64,000 nucleotides of DNA, from the NCBI GenBank assembly GCA_965226285.1, contig CBDDCQ010000005.1, positions 186,001-250,000 on the forward strand, read 5' to 3'. Position 1 is the stretch's first letter, and every line of letters begins with the position of its first letter. This DNA comes from CBDDCQ01 sp965226285 (GTDB lineage: Bacteria > Bacteroidota > Bacteroidia > Flavobacteriales > Ichthyobacteriaceae). Positions 1 to 8,192 of this stretch are shown piece after piece. The translations under genes were made by a program, and so were the position numbers. The notes under the pieces were generated by a model. It was not told the origin of the DNA. It worked only from the letters and a program-made list of their open reading frames with translations, and ran no database searches.

Positions 1-584
1 GAGGTAGCATTGTGTTTTAAGCGCAACGAAGCCGTAAAAACGCCCGCCCGATTAAATGCTAACCTTAAATTTGGCGCACTTCCATTGACCGTTACTATAT
101 CATTGGGATTCAGATTTGTGATCTCTTTTAAAGTATAGCCCGCCTTTTCACCTTTTACATGCTTTAGAATTTCTGTAGCATTCAAATGCCCACCTTTTGT
201 ATATTCTTTGGTCAGTTTTTCAAAGGTCAATACTGGAGGTAATATTTTTACCTCTACTGTATATTTTTTGCTCTCTCCATTCTCTGCGGTTACTGTAAAC
301 GATACTGGATTGCTCCAATCTTTCACTGTCGTTGGGTCGGGTTTGATCGTTGCCTTTGCCGATAACTCTACCTTTGCCGATAAAGAACTTATATCCGCTG
401 CGTAGGGTACCTCTATTAATAATGAGGTGCCGTTTAACTTGCCTTTATAAGTGCCTAATTCAAAGGAGATGATGGATGCCTCTTTGCTCTTTTTCAAAGA
501 TTTATCGTCTTTAGTACATTGGGTCAGTTGGCTCATAGAAAATATAAATGCTAATAAACCAAAAAAATATCTATTCTTTTTCAT
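1..584 (-). CDS. Repeat-containing surface lipoprotein, N-terminal part (runs off left edge)
   Basis: The reverse strand from 584 stays open to the window edge (about 194 codons). It begins with a basic, hydrophobic leader ending in LTQC at Cys-23. The residues after the Cys (T-K-D-D-K) fit the X-K-(D/E)2-X lipoprotein export signal described for Capnocytophaga, so surface exposure is a reasonable inference. Residues about 35-110 resemble the beta-sandwich module common in Bacteroidota lipoproteins (DUF5018-like), ending in FTVTAENGESKKYTVEV. From about residue 115 a repeat starts (LTFEKLTKEYTKGG, then GYTLKEITNLNP, then a hydrophobic strand and LRLKHNAT). The same repeat fills the broken gene at 17386-20314, so the two are paralogues. 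Function is unknown; adhesin-like or structural is a guess. Confidence 0.8.
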   Translation of the reverse strand, partial: MKKNRYFFGLLAFIFSMSQLTQCTKDDKSLKKSKEASIISFELGTYKGKLNGTSLLIEVPYAADISSLSAKVELSAKATIKPDPTTVKDWSNPVSFTVTAENGESKKYTVEVKILPPVLTFEKLTKEYTKGGHLNATEILKHVKGEKAGYTLKEITNLNPNDIVTVNGSAPNLRLAFNRAGVFTASLRLKHNAT

Positions 585-649
585 TTTGAGTTATGTTTTA
601 GTAATTAATAATTATTAATGATAAATCATCAATGATTTAAATCAAGATG

Positions 650-682
650 CAAAATTAACAAAAAAATATATTAATAAAGCAA
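650..682 (-). promoter_or_regulatory. Candidate promoter for the lipoprotein at 1-584
   Basis: On the reverse strand a TAATTTTG -7 box (650-657) is preceded by TTG (680-682) with a 22-bp spacer. This is close to the Bacteroidota consensus and would give a leader of about 60 nt. Confidence 0.4.
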
Positions 683-713
683 GAAATAAAATTTAATATC
701 TTTAAAATTATAA

Positions 714-960
714 TTGAGGTGTCAATATAAACTTACTTATTTGCAAAAAGAGGGTAAAAGCAAGGCAAAAAACCTTTGGAGTAAAAGTATTGAACTTTCA
801 GAAGCAAGTGCTGGACATACCCCTAAAAGAGCAATTAAACTGTGGTCTCTTTCTCCTTTTTTTGTAACATTTATAGCTGAACCAATTCCAAAATCAAATA
901 CAACTTCTGCTTGTACACGATGAGGAGTTAGCCAAAATACCTATGTTTCATTTTGTGGCA
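714..960. other. Unassigned stretch in a long intergenic region
   Basis: Between the divergent genes at 584 and 1354 most of the sequence is very A+T rich, but about 714-960 is visibly richer in G+C and open on both strands (69 codons on plus, about 60 on minus). No start region, domain or family is recognised. It may be a remnant of a lost gene. The rest of 585-1353 shows only A/T-rich sequence. Confidence 0.25.
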
Positions 961-1353
961 ATGCATAAATCCGACAAAACATCACTAATTATGAAAACTA
1001 TATTTTTTATTATTGTATTAAAAAAAGATTTAAAATTTTAATTAAATATCTTCTACAAAGTAAAACACACTTTTTTTGTATAACTAATTGGAAGATTTGT
1101 CCACTCAAATTAATTTTTTAATAAAAAAATATTTATTAAAATGATGGCTATTCATTAAATAAAATTTTAACGAGTTTGATTTTTTTAGAATATTATAATT
1201 TTAAGCTCAAAAAATTGAGTTTTTAATTAAAATTCGTCTTTTAGATACTACTTTGTAACCAAAGTTATCAGTATATAATGATTTAATTGTCAAAAAACGT
1301 AAACTATATAAACAGCATTGATGGTTCATAAAAAAATAGTAATTTTGTGCTCA

Positions 1354-2397
1354 ATGTTTCATATAAGTAAAAATATAATTATTATACTTTCTATATTAGT
1401 TCTTATATCCTGCGAAAATCTCGTAATGGATGAACTAAAAAACACCCCACAAAACAACTTTGAGGTACTTTGGAAAACGATTGATGAAAAATACTCCTTT
1501 TTAGTAGATAAAAAAATAGATTGGAATCAAATCAAACAAAAATACCAACCTAAAATACACAGTAGTGTAAGTGTTTTAGAGGAATTTGATGTATATAAAA
1601 ATATGCTATTTGAACTTAAAGATGGTCATGTAAATTTGTTTAGTGGATTCGATGTATCTAGAAACTGGAATTGGTATTTAGGCTATCCTTCTAACTTTAA
1701 TTCTGATATTGTAGAACGGGAATACTTAGGCAATAAATATATGATTTCAGGAGGGCTCAAACATGTAGTACTCAAAGACAATAATACTAAACATCCTGCG
1801 AAAAAATACGGATATGTTTACTACAAAAGTTTTAGTAATACTCCTACATATATAAACTTTGTTATCGATGTATTTAATACAAATAAGGTTAAAGGCATTA
1901 TTTTAGATGTACGCAACAATGGAGGAGGTAGATTAGCTTACGCAAAAGAACTTGCCAATAGATTTGCAGATAAAAAGAGACTTGGCTTTATAGAGTATTA
2001 TAAAATTGGAAAAGGACATAACGACTTTTCCAAAGGCTATAAATACTATTGTGAGCGAAAGAGCAATTACAAAATATATACCAAGCCTGTGATAGTGCTT
2101 ACCAACAGAAAATGTTATAGTGCTACAAGTTTTTTTGTTACTATGATGAAAGAATTTCCAAATGTAACCGTAATAGGTGATAAAACTGGAGGAGGCTCTG
2201 GACTTCCTGTAGATTTTGCACTCCCTAATGGTTGGGAATTTCGTTTCTCTACTACTAAAACCACTGATCCAAAAGGATATAATTTTGAATTTGGCGTAAT
2301 TCCAGATAAGTTTATAGAACTCAAAAAAACAGACGAACAAAAAAATGTAGATACACTTATAGAAGAAGCTAAAAATATAATTGATAACCAATCTTAA
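1354..2397 (+). CDS. S41-family peptidase, lipoprotein
   Basis: Predicted periplasmic or outer-membrane-anchored serine peptidase of the S41 (C-terminal processing/tricorn-like) family. With the start at ATG 1354 the protein has 347 residues and a compact type II signal (MFHISKN, hydrophobic run, LVLISC with Cys-20). Starts at 1318 (TTG) or 1321 (ATG) would put an odd hydrophobic patch before it. The core shows a GHVNLFSG-like substrate-binding region, the glycine-rich ILDVRNNGGG segment, the catalytic serine region CYSATSFF and the GDKTGGGSG loop typical of S41. No PDZ domain is evident. A TAATTTTG box at 1339-1346 with TTG at 1318-1320 would leave almost no leader before 1354. purE follows after 15 bp, so co-transcription is likely. 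Substrate unknown. Confidence 0.8.
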   Translation: MFHISKNIIIILSILVLISCENLVMDELKNTPQNNFEVLWKTIDEKYSFLVDKKIDWNQIKQKYQPKIHSSVSVLEEFDVYKNMLFELKDGHVNLFSGFDVSRNWNWYLGYPSNFNSDIVEREYLGNKYMISGGLKHVVLKDNNTKHPAKKYGYVYYKSFSNTPTYINFVIDVFNTNKVKGIILDVRNNGGGRLAYAKELANRFADKKRLGFIEYYKIGKGHNDFSKGYKYYCERKSNYKIYTKPVIVLTNRKCYSATSFFVTMMKEFPNVTVIGDKTGGGSGLPVDFALPNGWEFRFSTTKTTDPKGYNFEFGVIPDKFIELKKTDEQKNVDTLIEEAKNIIDNQS

Positions 2398-2412
2398 TAA
2401 AATAAAAATTTT

Positions 2413-2883
2413 ATGAAAGTAGGTATTATTATGGGCAGTAAATCCGATTTACCCGTTATGCAAAAGTCCATAGATTTTTTAAACGAAATAGGAATAAATA
2501 CAGAAATAGAGATTGTATCGGCGCATAGAACTCCTGACAAAATGTTTGATTATGCTCAAAATGCACATACTAGAGGTATCAATGTAATTATTGCAGGTGC
2601 CGGAGGCGCAGCTCACTTGCCTGGTATGGTAGCCTCCATATCTCCATTACCTGTAATAGGAGTACCTATAAAATCTAAAAACTCAATAGATGGTTGGGAT
2701 TCTGTACTCTCTATACTGCAAATGCCAGAAGGAGTCCCAGTAGCTACTGTAGCATTAGATGGTGCTAAAAATGCTGCGATACTATCAGCACAAATCATAG
2801 GAGTTAGTAATGCTCATATAAGAACTAAAATACTTGAATATAAACAAAAATTAAAAGAGAAAATATTAAATACTAAAATTTAA
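2413..2883 (+). CDS. purE: N5-carboxyaminoimidazole ribonucleotide mutase
   Basis: Class I PurE of purine biosynthesis, converting N5-CAIR to CAIR in the cytoplasm. The 156-residue length is normal. Diagnostic motifs are MGSKSD near the N-terminus (phosphate binding), SAHRTP around residue 37, and AGAGGAAHLPGM around residue 62 with the active-site histidine. It begins 15 bp after the S41 peptidase gene. No purK is in the window, so its carboxylating partner would be encoded elsewhere. Confidence 0.95.
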   Translation: MKVGIIMGSKSDLPVMQKSIDFLNEIGINTEIEIVSAHRTPDKMFDYAQNAHTRGINVIIAGAGGAAHLPGMVASISPLPVIGVPIKSKNSIDGWDSVLSILQMPEGVPVATVALDGAKNAAILSAQIIGVSNAHIRTKILEYKQKLKEKILNTKI

Positions 2884-2894
2884 GTAATTAAAAT

Positions 2895-2902
2895 TATATT
2901 TG
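2895..2902 (+). promoter_or_regulatory. Promoter -7 box upstream of DUF6913-dapA
   Basis: TATATTTG matches the TAnnTTTG -7 consensus and lies 47 bp before the start at 2950. No clear -33 TTG is visible at the usual distance. Confidence 0.45.
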
Positions 2903-2949
2903 CAGTAGTATTTAATTTTATAACCTTAATATCATCAAATAAATTATAA

Positions 2950-3453
2950 ATGAAACAACTCTCTTACAATTTTTTCCTAAATAGAAGAATTTATAATTCA
3001 CTTAAAAATATCAGAAAAACAAAAGATTTCAATTATAAAAAAGTTAAAACTATAGCTATAATGTTCAACACTGAATTACATTCATACGAAAATATGAAAG
3101 AATTCACCTCCAAATTAAATTTGAAAAATGTAAAATATACTTTCATAGGGTATAGTAAAAAGGCTATAAAAGAAGAGGGGTTTATAACATTCAATATTTC
3201 TAATTTGAATTGGTTTGCAAAACCTCGTACAAAAGAATTAATATCTTTTACAGAAAAGCCTTTTAGTATGCTTATAGATTTCTCCAATAGGAGTAACTTA
3301 CATTGTAAAAATATAATAATCCTATCTAAATCTAAATTCAAAATAGGTTTGTACAATAGTGCATTATACAACTTTATGGTAAATCATTCTAACATTAATT
3401 TAGTAGCCAAAATTTTAAATAATTATCTAAAAATCATTAATTTAGATGAATAA
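2950..3453 (+). CDS. DUF6913 family protein
   Basis: A 167-residue protein with no signal peptide or membrane segment, recognised as the small DUF6913 family usually found directly before dapA in flavobacteria. The N-terminus (YNFFLNRRIYNSL) is basic. The middle carries a predicted alternating beta/alpha pattern (KTIAIMFNTE, KYTFIGYSKK, FSMLIDFSN), which looks like a small nucleotide-binding-type fold, though no catalytic motif is visible. Its stop overlaps the dapA start by 8 bp, implying translational coupling. Biochemical role unknown. Confidence 0.75.
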   Translation: MKQLSYNFFLNRRIYNSLKNIRKTKDFNYKKVKTIAIMFNTELHSYENMKEFTSKLNLKNVKYTFIGYSKKAIKEEGFITFNISNLNWFAKPRTKELISFTEKPFSMLIDFSNRSNLHCKNIIILSKSKFKIGLYNSALYNFMVNHSNINLVAKILNNYLKIINLDE

Positions 3454-4336
3454 AATAGTTGGAACAGGAGTTGCGTTAATTACCCCTTTAACAGATGATT
3501 TATCTGTGGATTTTGAGTGTTTAGAACAGCTCACTAACCTACTAATATCTCAAGAAATTGACTATTTGGTACTGCTGGGCACTACTTCGGAAAACGCCAC
3601 ACTCTCTACATCTGAAAAAAAAAAGATTATAGACTTAGTTATTCAAACAAACAAAAATAGAGTCCCCCTAGTACTAGGAATAGGAGGGAACTATACTTAC
3701 GATATTGTAGAAAAAATAAAAACAACCGATCTATCACATTTTAAAGCTATACTCTCTGTATCTCCTTACTATAATAAACCTTCTCAAAAAGGAATATACC
3801 AGCATTACAAAACTATATCTGAACACTGTCCTATTGATATTATTCTATATAATGTACCTAATAGAACTGCCTGCAATATAAAAGCCAATACTACTATAAA
3901 ACTAGCTCATAACTTTAAAAACATTGTAGCTATAAAAGAAGCTTCTGGCAATATAGCACAATGTATAGATATTATGCGTAATGCACCTAAAGATTTTTTG
4001 CTCATTTCTGGAGATGATAAACTTACAGTACCTATGATCTCTATAGGAGCAAAAGGGGTAATTTCTGTTATGGCAAATGCCTTTCCAAATGTTATTTCAA
4101 ATATGACTAAAAACTGCTTCAAACATAAATATAATACCCATACTCTATATGAACTTTCAAATATGATGGATTTAATATTTAAAGAAGGTAACCCCGTAGG
4201 TATCAAATCATTGATGAAATTAATGAAATTAATAAATACAGACCAAGTGCGTTTACCTTTAGTGAAAGCATCTGATGAATTAACTAATGAAATAAATACT
4301 GAATTAAAATTGATTAACCCCTTAAAATCGTCTTAA
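3446..4336 (+). CDS. dapA: 4-hydroxy-tetrahydrodipicolinate synthase
   Basis: Catalyses condensation of pyruvate with aspartate semialdehyde, the first committed step of the diaminopimelate/lysine pathway. The 296-residue (beta/alpha)8 protein shows LLGTTSE (residues about 43-49), the SPYYNKPSQ loop with the relay tyrosine (about 104-113), YNVPNRT (Tyr about 135) and the Schiff-base lysine in VAIKEASGN (Lys about 164). Length and motif order are those of genuine DapA rather than the N-acetylneuraminate lyase branch. It overlaps the preceding DUF6913 gene and is followed by a long intergenic region. Confidence 0.95.
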   Translation: MNKIVGTGVALITPLTDDLSVDFECLEQLTNLLISQEIDYLVLLGTTSENATLSTSEKKKIIDLVIQTNKNRVPLVLGIGGNYTYDIVEKIKTTDLSHFKAILSVSPYYNKPSQKGIYQHYKTISEHCPIDIILYNVPNRTACNIKANTTIKLAHNFKNIVAIKEASGNIAQCIDIMRNAPKDFLLISGDDKLTVPMISIGAKGVISVMANAFPNVISNMTKNCFKHKYNTHTLYELSNMMDLIFKEGNPVGIKSLMKLMKLINTDQVRLPLVKASDELTNEINTELKLINPLKSS

Positions 4337-4501
4337 TGAAAATAAAATGTCTATAATTTTCAGTTAATATACAATTAACTAAAAAATATTTATCCACACT
4401 TGTAAGCCCCATTAAATAAAGGGTTTGCGTATTTTACAATAAAATAAAGGTACAAAAAAGATACTTTTTTCTAATTTGTATTCTATTTTATGATATTTAT
4501 A

Positions 4502-4644
4502 TATATTTGCATCAGATATTAAATAATTAAAAAAAACTAATTTTATACATTTGTTTTGTTTGTTATTATCAATTTTCTAATTGAAATATAGTATATGTTG
4601 GTTTTTTAAGGTGGGGTTAGTTTCATTGTCCCCACCTTTTTTTT
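4502..4644 (+). ncRNA. Candidate small RNA between a promoter and a terminator
   Basis: A TATATTTG -7 box (4502-4509), with TTTG at 4475-4478 upstream, is followed about 130 nt later by a strong intrinsic terminator (4608-4644). No credible open reading frame lies between. The predicted transcript would start near 4516. No known RNA family is recognised, and it may simply be an unidentified leader. Confidence 0.35.
4608..4644 (+). terminator. Intrinsic terminator
   Basis: AAGGTGGGG (4608-4616) pairs perfectly with CCCCACCTT (4630-4638) across a 13-nt loop and is followed by an eight-T run. Confidence 0.85.
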
Positions 4645-4765
4645 AGGTTCTTCATTACCTTAAATTTTTATAAATGTTTATTTAAAAGGTGTACAAACTA
4701 CAGGAAGTGCTTCTACACTTTTGGAAATCTCTTATAGAAGTAATATTAAAATTATTTTTTTAATG

Positions 4766-4795
4766 TTGCACAGTAAATTATAGATTGTATATTTG
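4766..4795 (+). promoter_or_regulatory. Promoter of the tRNA-Lys/tRNA-Leu/tRNA-Lys cluster
   Basis: TTG (4766-4768), a 19-bp spacer, then TATATTTG (4788-4795): a textbook Bacteroidota sigma promoter, about 53 bp before the first tRNA. Confidence 0.8.
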
Positions 4796-4848
4796 CACAC
4801 GAAAAAAATAAAGGTGTCATATTAAATTATATCTTATCATTTTTTTTA

Positions 4849-4921
4849 GACCTGATAGCTCAGTTGGTAGAGCATCTCCCTTTTAAGGAGAGGGTCCTGG
4901 GTTCGAGCCCCAGTCGGGTCA
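4849..4921 (+). tRNA. tRNA-Lys (TTT)
   Basis: A 73-nt cloverleaf with acceptor GACCTGA/TCGGGTC, GGTTCGAGCC T-arm and anticodon loop with TTT. CCA is not encoded. Nearly identical to the copy at 5043. Confidence 0.95.
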
Positions 4922-4951
4922 CTTTTGTTGTATATAAGGTCTTTAACTTCA

Positions 4952-5034
4952 GCCCAGGTGGTGGAATTGGTAGACACGCAATCTTGAGGGGGTTGTATCC
5001 TAAGGATGTGCTGGTTCGAATCCAGTTCTGGGCA
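4952..5034 (+). tRNA. tRNA-Leu (GAG)
   Basis: An 83-nt class II tRNA with a long variable arm. Acceptor GCCCAGG/TCTGGGC, D-arm GGTGGAATTGGTAGAC, anticodon stem CAATC/GGTTG and loop TTGAGGG, giving anticodon GAG. Confidence 0.92.
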
Positions 5035-5042
5035 CTAACGAA

Positions 5043-5115
5043 GACCTGATAGCTCAGTTGGTAGAGCATCTCCCTTTTAAGGAGAGGGTCCTGGGTTCGA
5101 GCCCCAGTCAGGTCA
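5043..5115 (+). tRNA. tRNA-Lys (TTT), second copy
   Basis: Same as the tRNA at 4849 apart from a compensating acceptor-stem base (TCAGGTC, restoring a full A-T/C-G stem). The two copies flank tRNA-Leu and point to a local duplication. Confidence 0.95.
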
Positions 5116-5157
5116 CTTTGTCGACCCTTCACTTTTTCATCAATTTATTAAAAAATA

Positions 5158-5514
5158 ATGGGAACTATTTATATAGAAGGTATTAAAGTATATGCTTATC
5201 ATGGGGTACTATATGAAGAAAACAAAATAGGATGCTACTATAATATAGATATAACCATAAAAACTTGTTTACTAAAAGCCTCCACGTCTGATAACTTAGA
5301 CGATACCATAAACTACGTCCGAATTACAGACATAGTACAAAATATTATGAAAACTTCTGTAAAACTCTTAGAATATGCTACCCATAAAATCAATACAACT
5401 CTCATAGAATCATTTCCACAAATCAAACACATTAAAACCAAACTAAGCAAAATTAACCCCCCTGTAAATGGAGAAGTAAAGCAGATAAGTATAATCTTAG
5501 AACAAGAAAACTAA
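5158..5514 (+). CDS. folB: Dihydroneopterin aldolase
   Basis: Folate-pathway enzyme that cleaves dihydroneopterin to 6-hydroxymethyl-dihydropterin. The 118-residue protein has the family opening IYIEGIKVYAYHGVLYEE with the substrate-binding glutamate, a central helix, and the C-terminal KINPPVNGEV strand with the conserved lysine. Length is normal. It starts 43 bp after tRNA-Lys and may be read from the tRNA promoter. Its 3' end overlaps the convergent menE gene by four bases. Confidence 0.92.
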   Translation: MGTIYIEGIKVYAYHGVLYEENKIGCYYNIDITIKTCLLKASTSDNLDDTINYVRITDIVQNIMKTSVKLLEYATHKINTTLIESFPQIKHIKTKLSKINPPVNGEVKQISIILEQEN

Positions 5515-6548
5515 ACTGACAATAGTTTTATAGTCTCTCTTCTATCTATCTTGCCACTATCCGTATATACAAAACTATCTAAAAAATATACATCCCTTGG
5601 GCTTTCATATCTATCCAATCGAGCACACAATAAATCTAAATTTATTTTCATAGCTGCCCCTTCTATCAATAAAACAACCTGCTGACCTAAAAGCTCATTT
5701 TTAAAAGCTATAATGATGAAATTTCTATCTATGTAACTTGAAAGTTTTTTCTCTATTACCTCTGGAAATAATTTTATTCCTCCACTATTAATGATATTAT
5801 CGTATCTACCTTGCCACAAAAAACCGTCCTTATTTAAGTTCACAATATCATTAGTTGCTATTTTCTCATCAGATAAAAACGGTGCTTCTATTACTAAACA
5901 GCCCCTCTCATCTTGTGATAAATTTACATTGGGTAAAGCCACAAATCTACGGGTTCCCAATTTTCTCAAGGCTATATGTGATACCGTTTCAGTCATTCCA
6001 TAGGAATGGTAAATATCCCCTTGGGATTTATCTATTAATTGCTTCTCCAAGTGAGTACTTATCTCAGCCCCTCCTATGATGAGCTTCTTTACTTTATGTA
6101 TATGATGTATAGATATTTGAGTTTGCATAGGAGTCATTGCACAAAAATCTACACTTTTTACACACGCTAATGCCTTAGTATTTGGAGCCTCTACAATCAG
6201 ATTAAGTCCCAATACAAAAGCGCGAACTACCATCATTTTACCAGATATATAATTACAAGGCAAGCACAAAAAGGCACTATCCTCTTTAGATAATTGAAGT
6301 GCATACCCCGTAATTAAAGCACTATTTATCATAGCTTTTTTAGATACAAAAATATCTTTTGGCACCCCAGTAGAACCAGAAGTAGATACCTTTATCTCTC
6401 GAGAACTTGAAATCCACTCTAATATAAAATCATATAGGTATCGTTCCCAATTCGTATGAATATTTCTCTCAGAAATTAGTTTTAATAGTTCTACTTTAGT
6501 ATAAAGAACTCCATGGAGTTTTAAAGTAGTGTATAATGTGCTAGGCAT
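5511..6548 (-). CDS. menE: o-Succinylbenzoate-CoA ligase-like AMP-dependent synthetase
   Basis: Adenylate-forming enzyme that would activate o-succinylbenzoate with CoA in menaquinone synthesis. The compact 345-residue form fits Bacteroidota MenE. Motifs: STSGSTGVPK (residues about 55-64, P-loop), a YHSYGMTETVSH segment (A5), GFLWQGRYDNIINSGG (A7/A8) and TDSGKIDRRE with the catalytic C-terminal lysine (A10). Its start overlaps the smpB stop by 8 bp, so the two are translationally coupled. Other men genes are not in the window, so the substrate is inferred from length and family. Confidence 0.85.
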   Translation of the reverse strand: MPSTLYTTLKLHGVLYTKVELLKLISERNIHTNWERYLYDFILEWISSSREIKVSTSGSTGVPKDIFVSKKAMINSALITGYALQLSKEDSAFLCLPCNYISGKMMVVRAFVLGLNLIVEAPNTKALACVKSVDFCAMTPMQTQISIHHIHKVKKLIIGGAEISTHLEKQLIDKSQGDIYHSYGMTETVSHIALRKLGTRRFVALPNVNLSQDERGCLVIEAPFLSDEKIATNDIVNLNKDGFLWQGRYDNIINSGGIKLFPEVIEKKLSSYIDRNFIIIAFKNELLGQQVVLLIEGAAMKINLDLLCARLDRYESPRDVYFLDSFVYTDSGKIDRRETIKLLSV

Positions 6549-6999
6549 TATATTTTCTGGCTCTATCTATATCCCTTTTAGAGTCTCTCTCTTTAAGAGC
6601 ATTTCTTTTATCATAGAGTTTTTTACCTTTGGCTACTGCTATATTAAGTTTCGCCCAACCTTTATCATTCAAAAATAACTTAGTGGGTACTATAGTCATT
6701 CCTTTATCCTTGGTTTTATCTATGATTTTTTTTATTTCCTTCTTATTTAATAGTAACTTACGTGTACGTTTAGGCTCATGATTATAATGAGTTCCGTATT
6801 TATACTCATCTATATTCATATTCACTACATATACCTCTCCATCCTTTACTTCACAAAAACTCTCTGATATACGAGCATTATTATTTCTTATAGATTTTAT
6901 TTCTGTACCAAAGAGTTGTATTCCTGCCGTATATTTATCTAGTAGTTCATACTCAAATTTTGCTTTTTTATTTTTTATACTTACCTCCTTTTTCATCAT
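6541..6999 (-). CDS. smpB: SsrA-binding protein (trans-translation)
   Basis: SmpB binds tmRNA and brings it to stalled ribosomes. The 152-residue protein shows the oligonucleotide-binding fold landmarks KAKFEYELLDKYTAGIQLFG, GTEIKSIR, the SFCEVKDGEVYVVNMNI strand pair, and the lysine-rich C-terminal tail GKKLYDKRNALKERDSKRDI that reads the decoding centre. Two ATGs at the start (6999 and 6996) are equally plausible. The tmRNA gene itself was not seen in this window. Confidence 0.96.
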   Translation of the reverse strand: MMKKEVSIKNKKAKFEYELLDKYTAGIQLFGTEIKSIRNNNARISESFCEVKDGEVYVVNMNIDEYKYGTHYNHEPKRTRKLLLNKKEIKKIIDKTKDKGMTIVPTKLFLNDKGWAKLNIAVAKGKKLYDKRNALKERDSKRDIDRARKYNA

Positions 7000-7029
7000 C
7001 CTATGAAGTGTGCATAAAAAATAAAATCA

Positions 7030-8187
7030 TTATAATATAGCTCCTTGCTCTACAGTAAGAGAGAAAAATATAGTATTTTCTAATGGGCTTTTAATCTCTG
7101 AATTAGGAATCAAATAAGACAAATCCAATCCCATAGACTTATATTTAAAACCTAAACCTATTGTAAAGAATCTACGGCTACCCTTAGTTGGATCTTCATG
7201 ATAAAAGCCAGTTCTTACGGTTAATATTTTATTGTATATCCATTCTAATCCCAATGCTAAGCTAAACTCTTGTATTTCTTCCGAAAAGCCATTAGGCGCA
7301 TCATAAAAAGATTGTATAATACCTTGGATAACACCCACCTTAGGATTCATTCCTTTCTCTATTTTATCTGATAAAGAACCATCACTATTGGTTTTATATA
7401 TAGGTGGCGTAGGAATTAATAATTTATTTGTCTCTACCATAAAAGCAAAAGTATTATAAGGATTCAATATAAAATCTACTCCCCCTCCCAATTTTAAATT
7501 AGTAGGCAAATTATTGTATCTATCATTTACATTGTTAGTGGAATAAGAAATTTTAGGACCTATATTTGAAATGTTAAATCCACCTTTGAACCTTGTACTA
7601 AAACTCTTAAATACAACAGGATCTGAAACGTAATAGCCTGAAATATCTACTCCTACAGAATGTGCCGTTTTAGCATTTTCAGAAATTCTTTTGTCTAACA
7701 AATCAGACTGAATATAACGCAATGCAATTGCCATAGAATAATTTGGAGTGAGTTTTAATCCGTAAGACACATCAAATGAAAATTCCAACGGTTGAGATTT
7801 CCAAGTAGGTGTACCCACATCATCTGTAAGCTGTATCTCTCCTATTTTAAATATTTTAAAACTCGCTCCTATTACGCTTCTGTCATTTATCTTATAATAC
7901 CCCGGTATATATGCTAAATACACATCATCTACCAGATGGCTCATCCATCTAGTAATAGACATCCCAAAACCATAGTCTTTCTCCATATATACATACTTAG
8001 CAGGATTTGTATTTTGAGAAAACACATCTGACCTGCTCACACTACCTATATTAGCTATCCCACTAGAACGAGAATCTGCTGGAATGAGTAAAAAAGGAAC
8101 GGCACTAATTACTCTTCTATCGGTATTTTGTCCTTTAAGTATATAGCTAAAAATTACCATAAAAAATATTAAAATCTGTCTTCTCAT
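7030..8187 (-). CDS. porV: Type IX secretion outer-membrane protein PorV
   Basis: PorV (LptO) is the FadL-like outer-membrane barrel that carries T9SS cargo from the translocon to the PorU sortase complex. Starting at ATG 8187 gives 385 residues with a clean signal peptide (MRRQILIFFMVIFSYILKGQ). The frame is open 114 bp further upstream but that extension lies inside porU. Family landmarks include SAVPFLLIPADSRSSGIAN after the signal, NTNPAKYVYMEKDYGFGMS and a closing LTVEQGAIL strand. It begins 5 bp after the porU stop, so porU-porV form an operon, the usual arrangement in flavobacteria. Confidence 0.93.
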   Translation of the reverse strand: MRRQILIFFMVIFSYILKGQNTDRRVISAVPFLLIPADSRSSGIANIGSVSRSDVFSQNTNPAKYVYMEKDYGFGMSITRWMSHLVDDVYLAYIPGYYKINDRSVIGASFKIFKIGEIQLTDDVGTPTWKSQPLEFSFDVSYGLKLTPNYSMAIALRYIQSDLLDKRISENAKTAHSVGVDISGYYVSDPVVFKSFSTRFKGGFNISNIGPKISYSTNNVNDRYNNLPTNLKLGGGVDFILNPYNTFAFMVETNKLLIPTPPIYKTNSDGSLSDKIEKGMNPKVGVIQGIIQSFYDAPNGFSEEIQEFSLALGLEWIYNKILTVRTGFYHEDPTKGSRRFFTIGLGFKYKSMGLDLSYLIPNSEIKSPLENTIFFSLTVEQGAIL

Positions 8188-8192
8188 TACTT

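Noticed and set aside
1933..2391. Reverse-strand frame inside the S41 peptidase gene
   Set aside because: Antisense shadow; the sense protein has clear family motifs.
4860..5132. Open frames across the tRNA-Lys/Leu/Lys cluster
   Set aside because: They consist of tRNA sequence read as protein.
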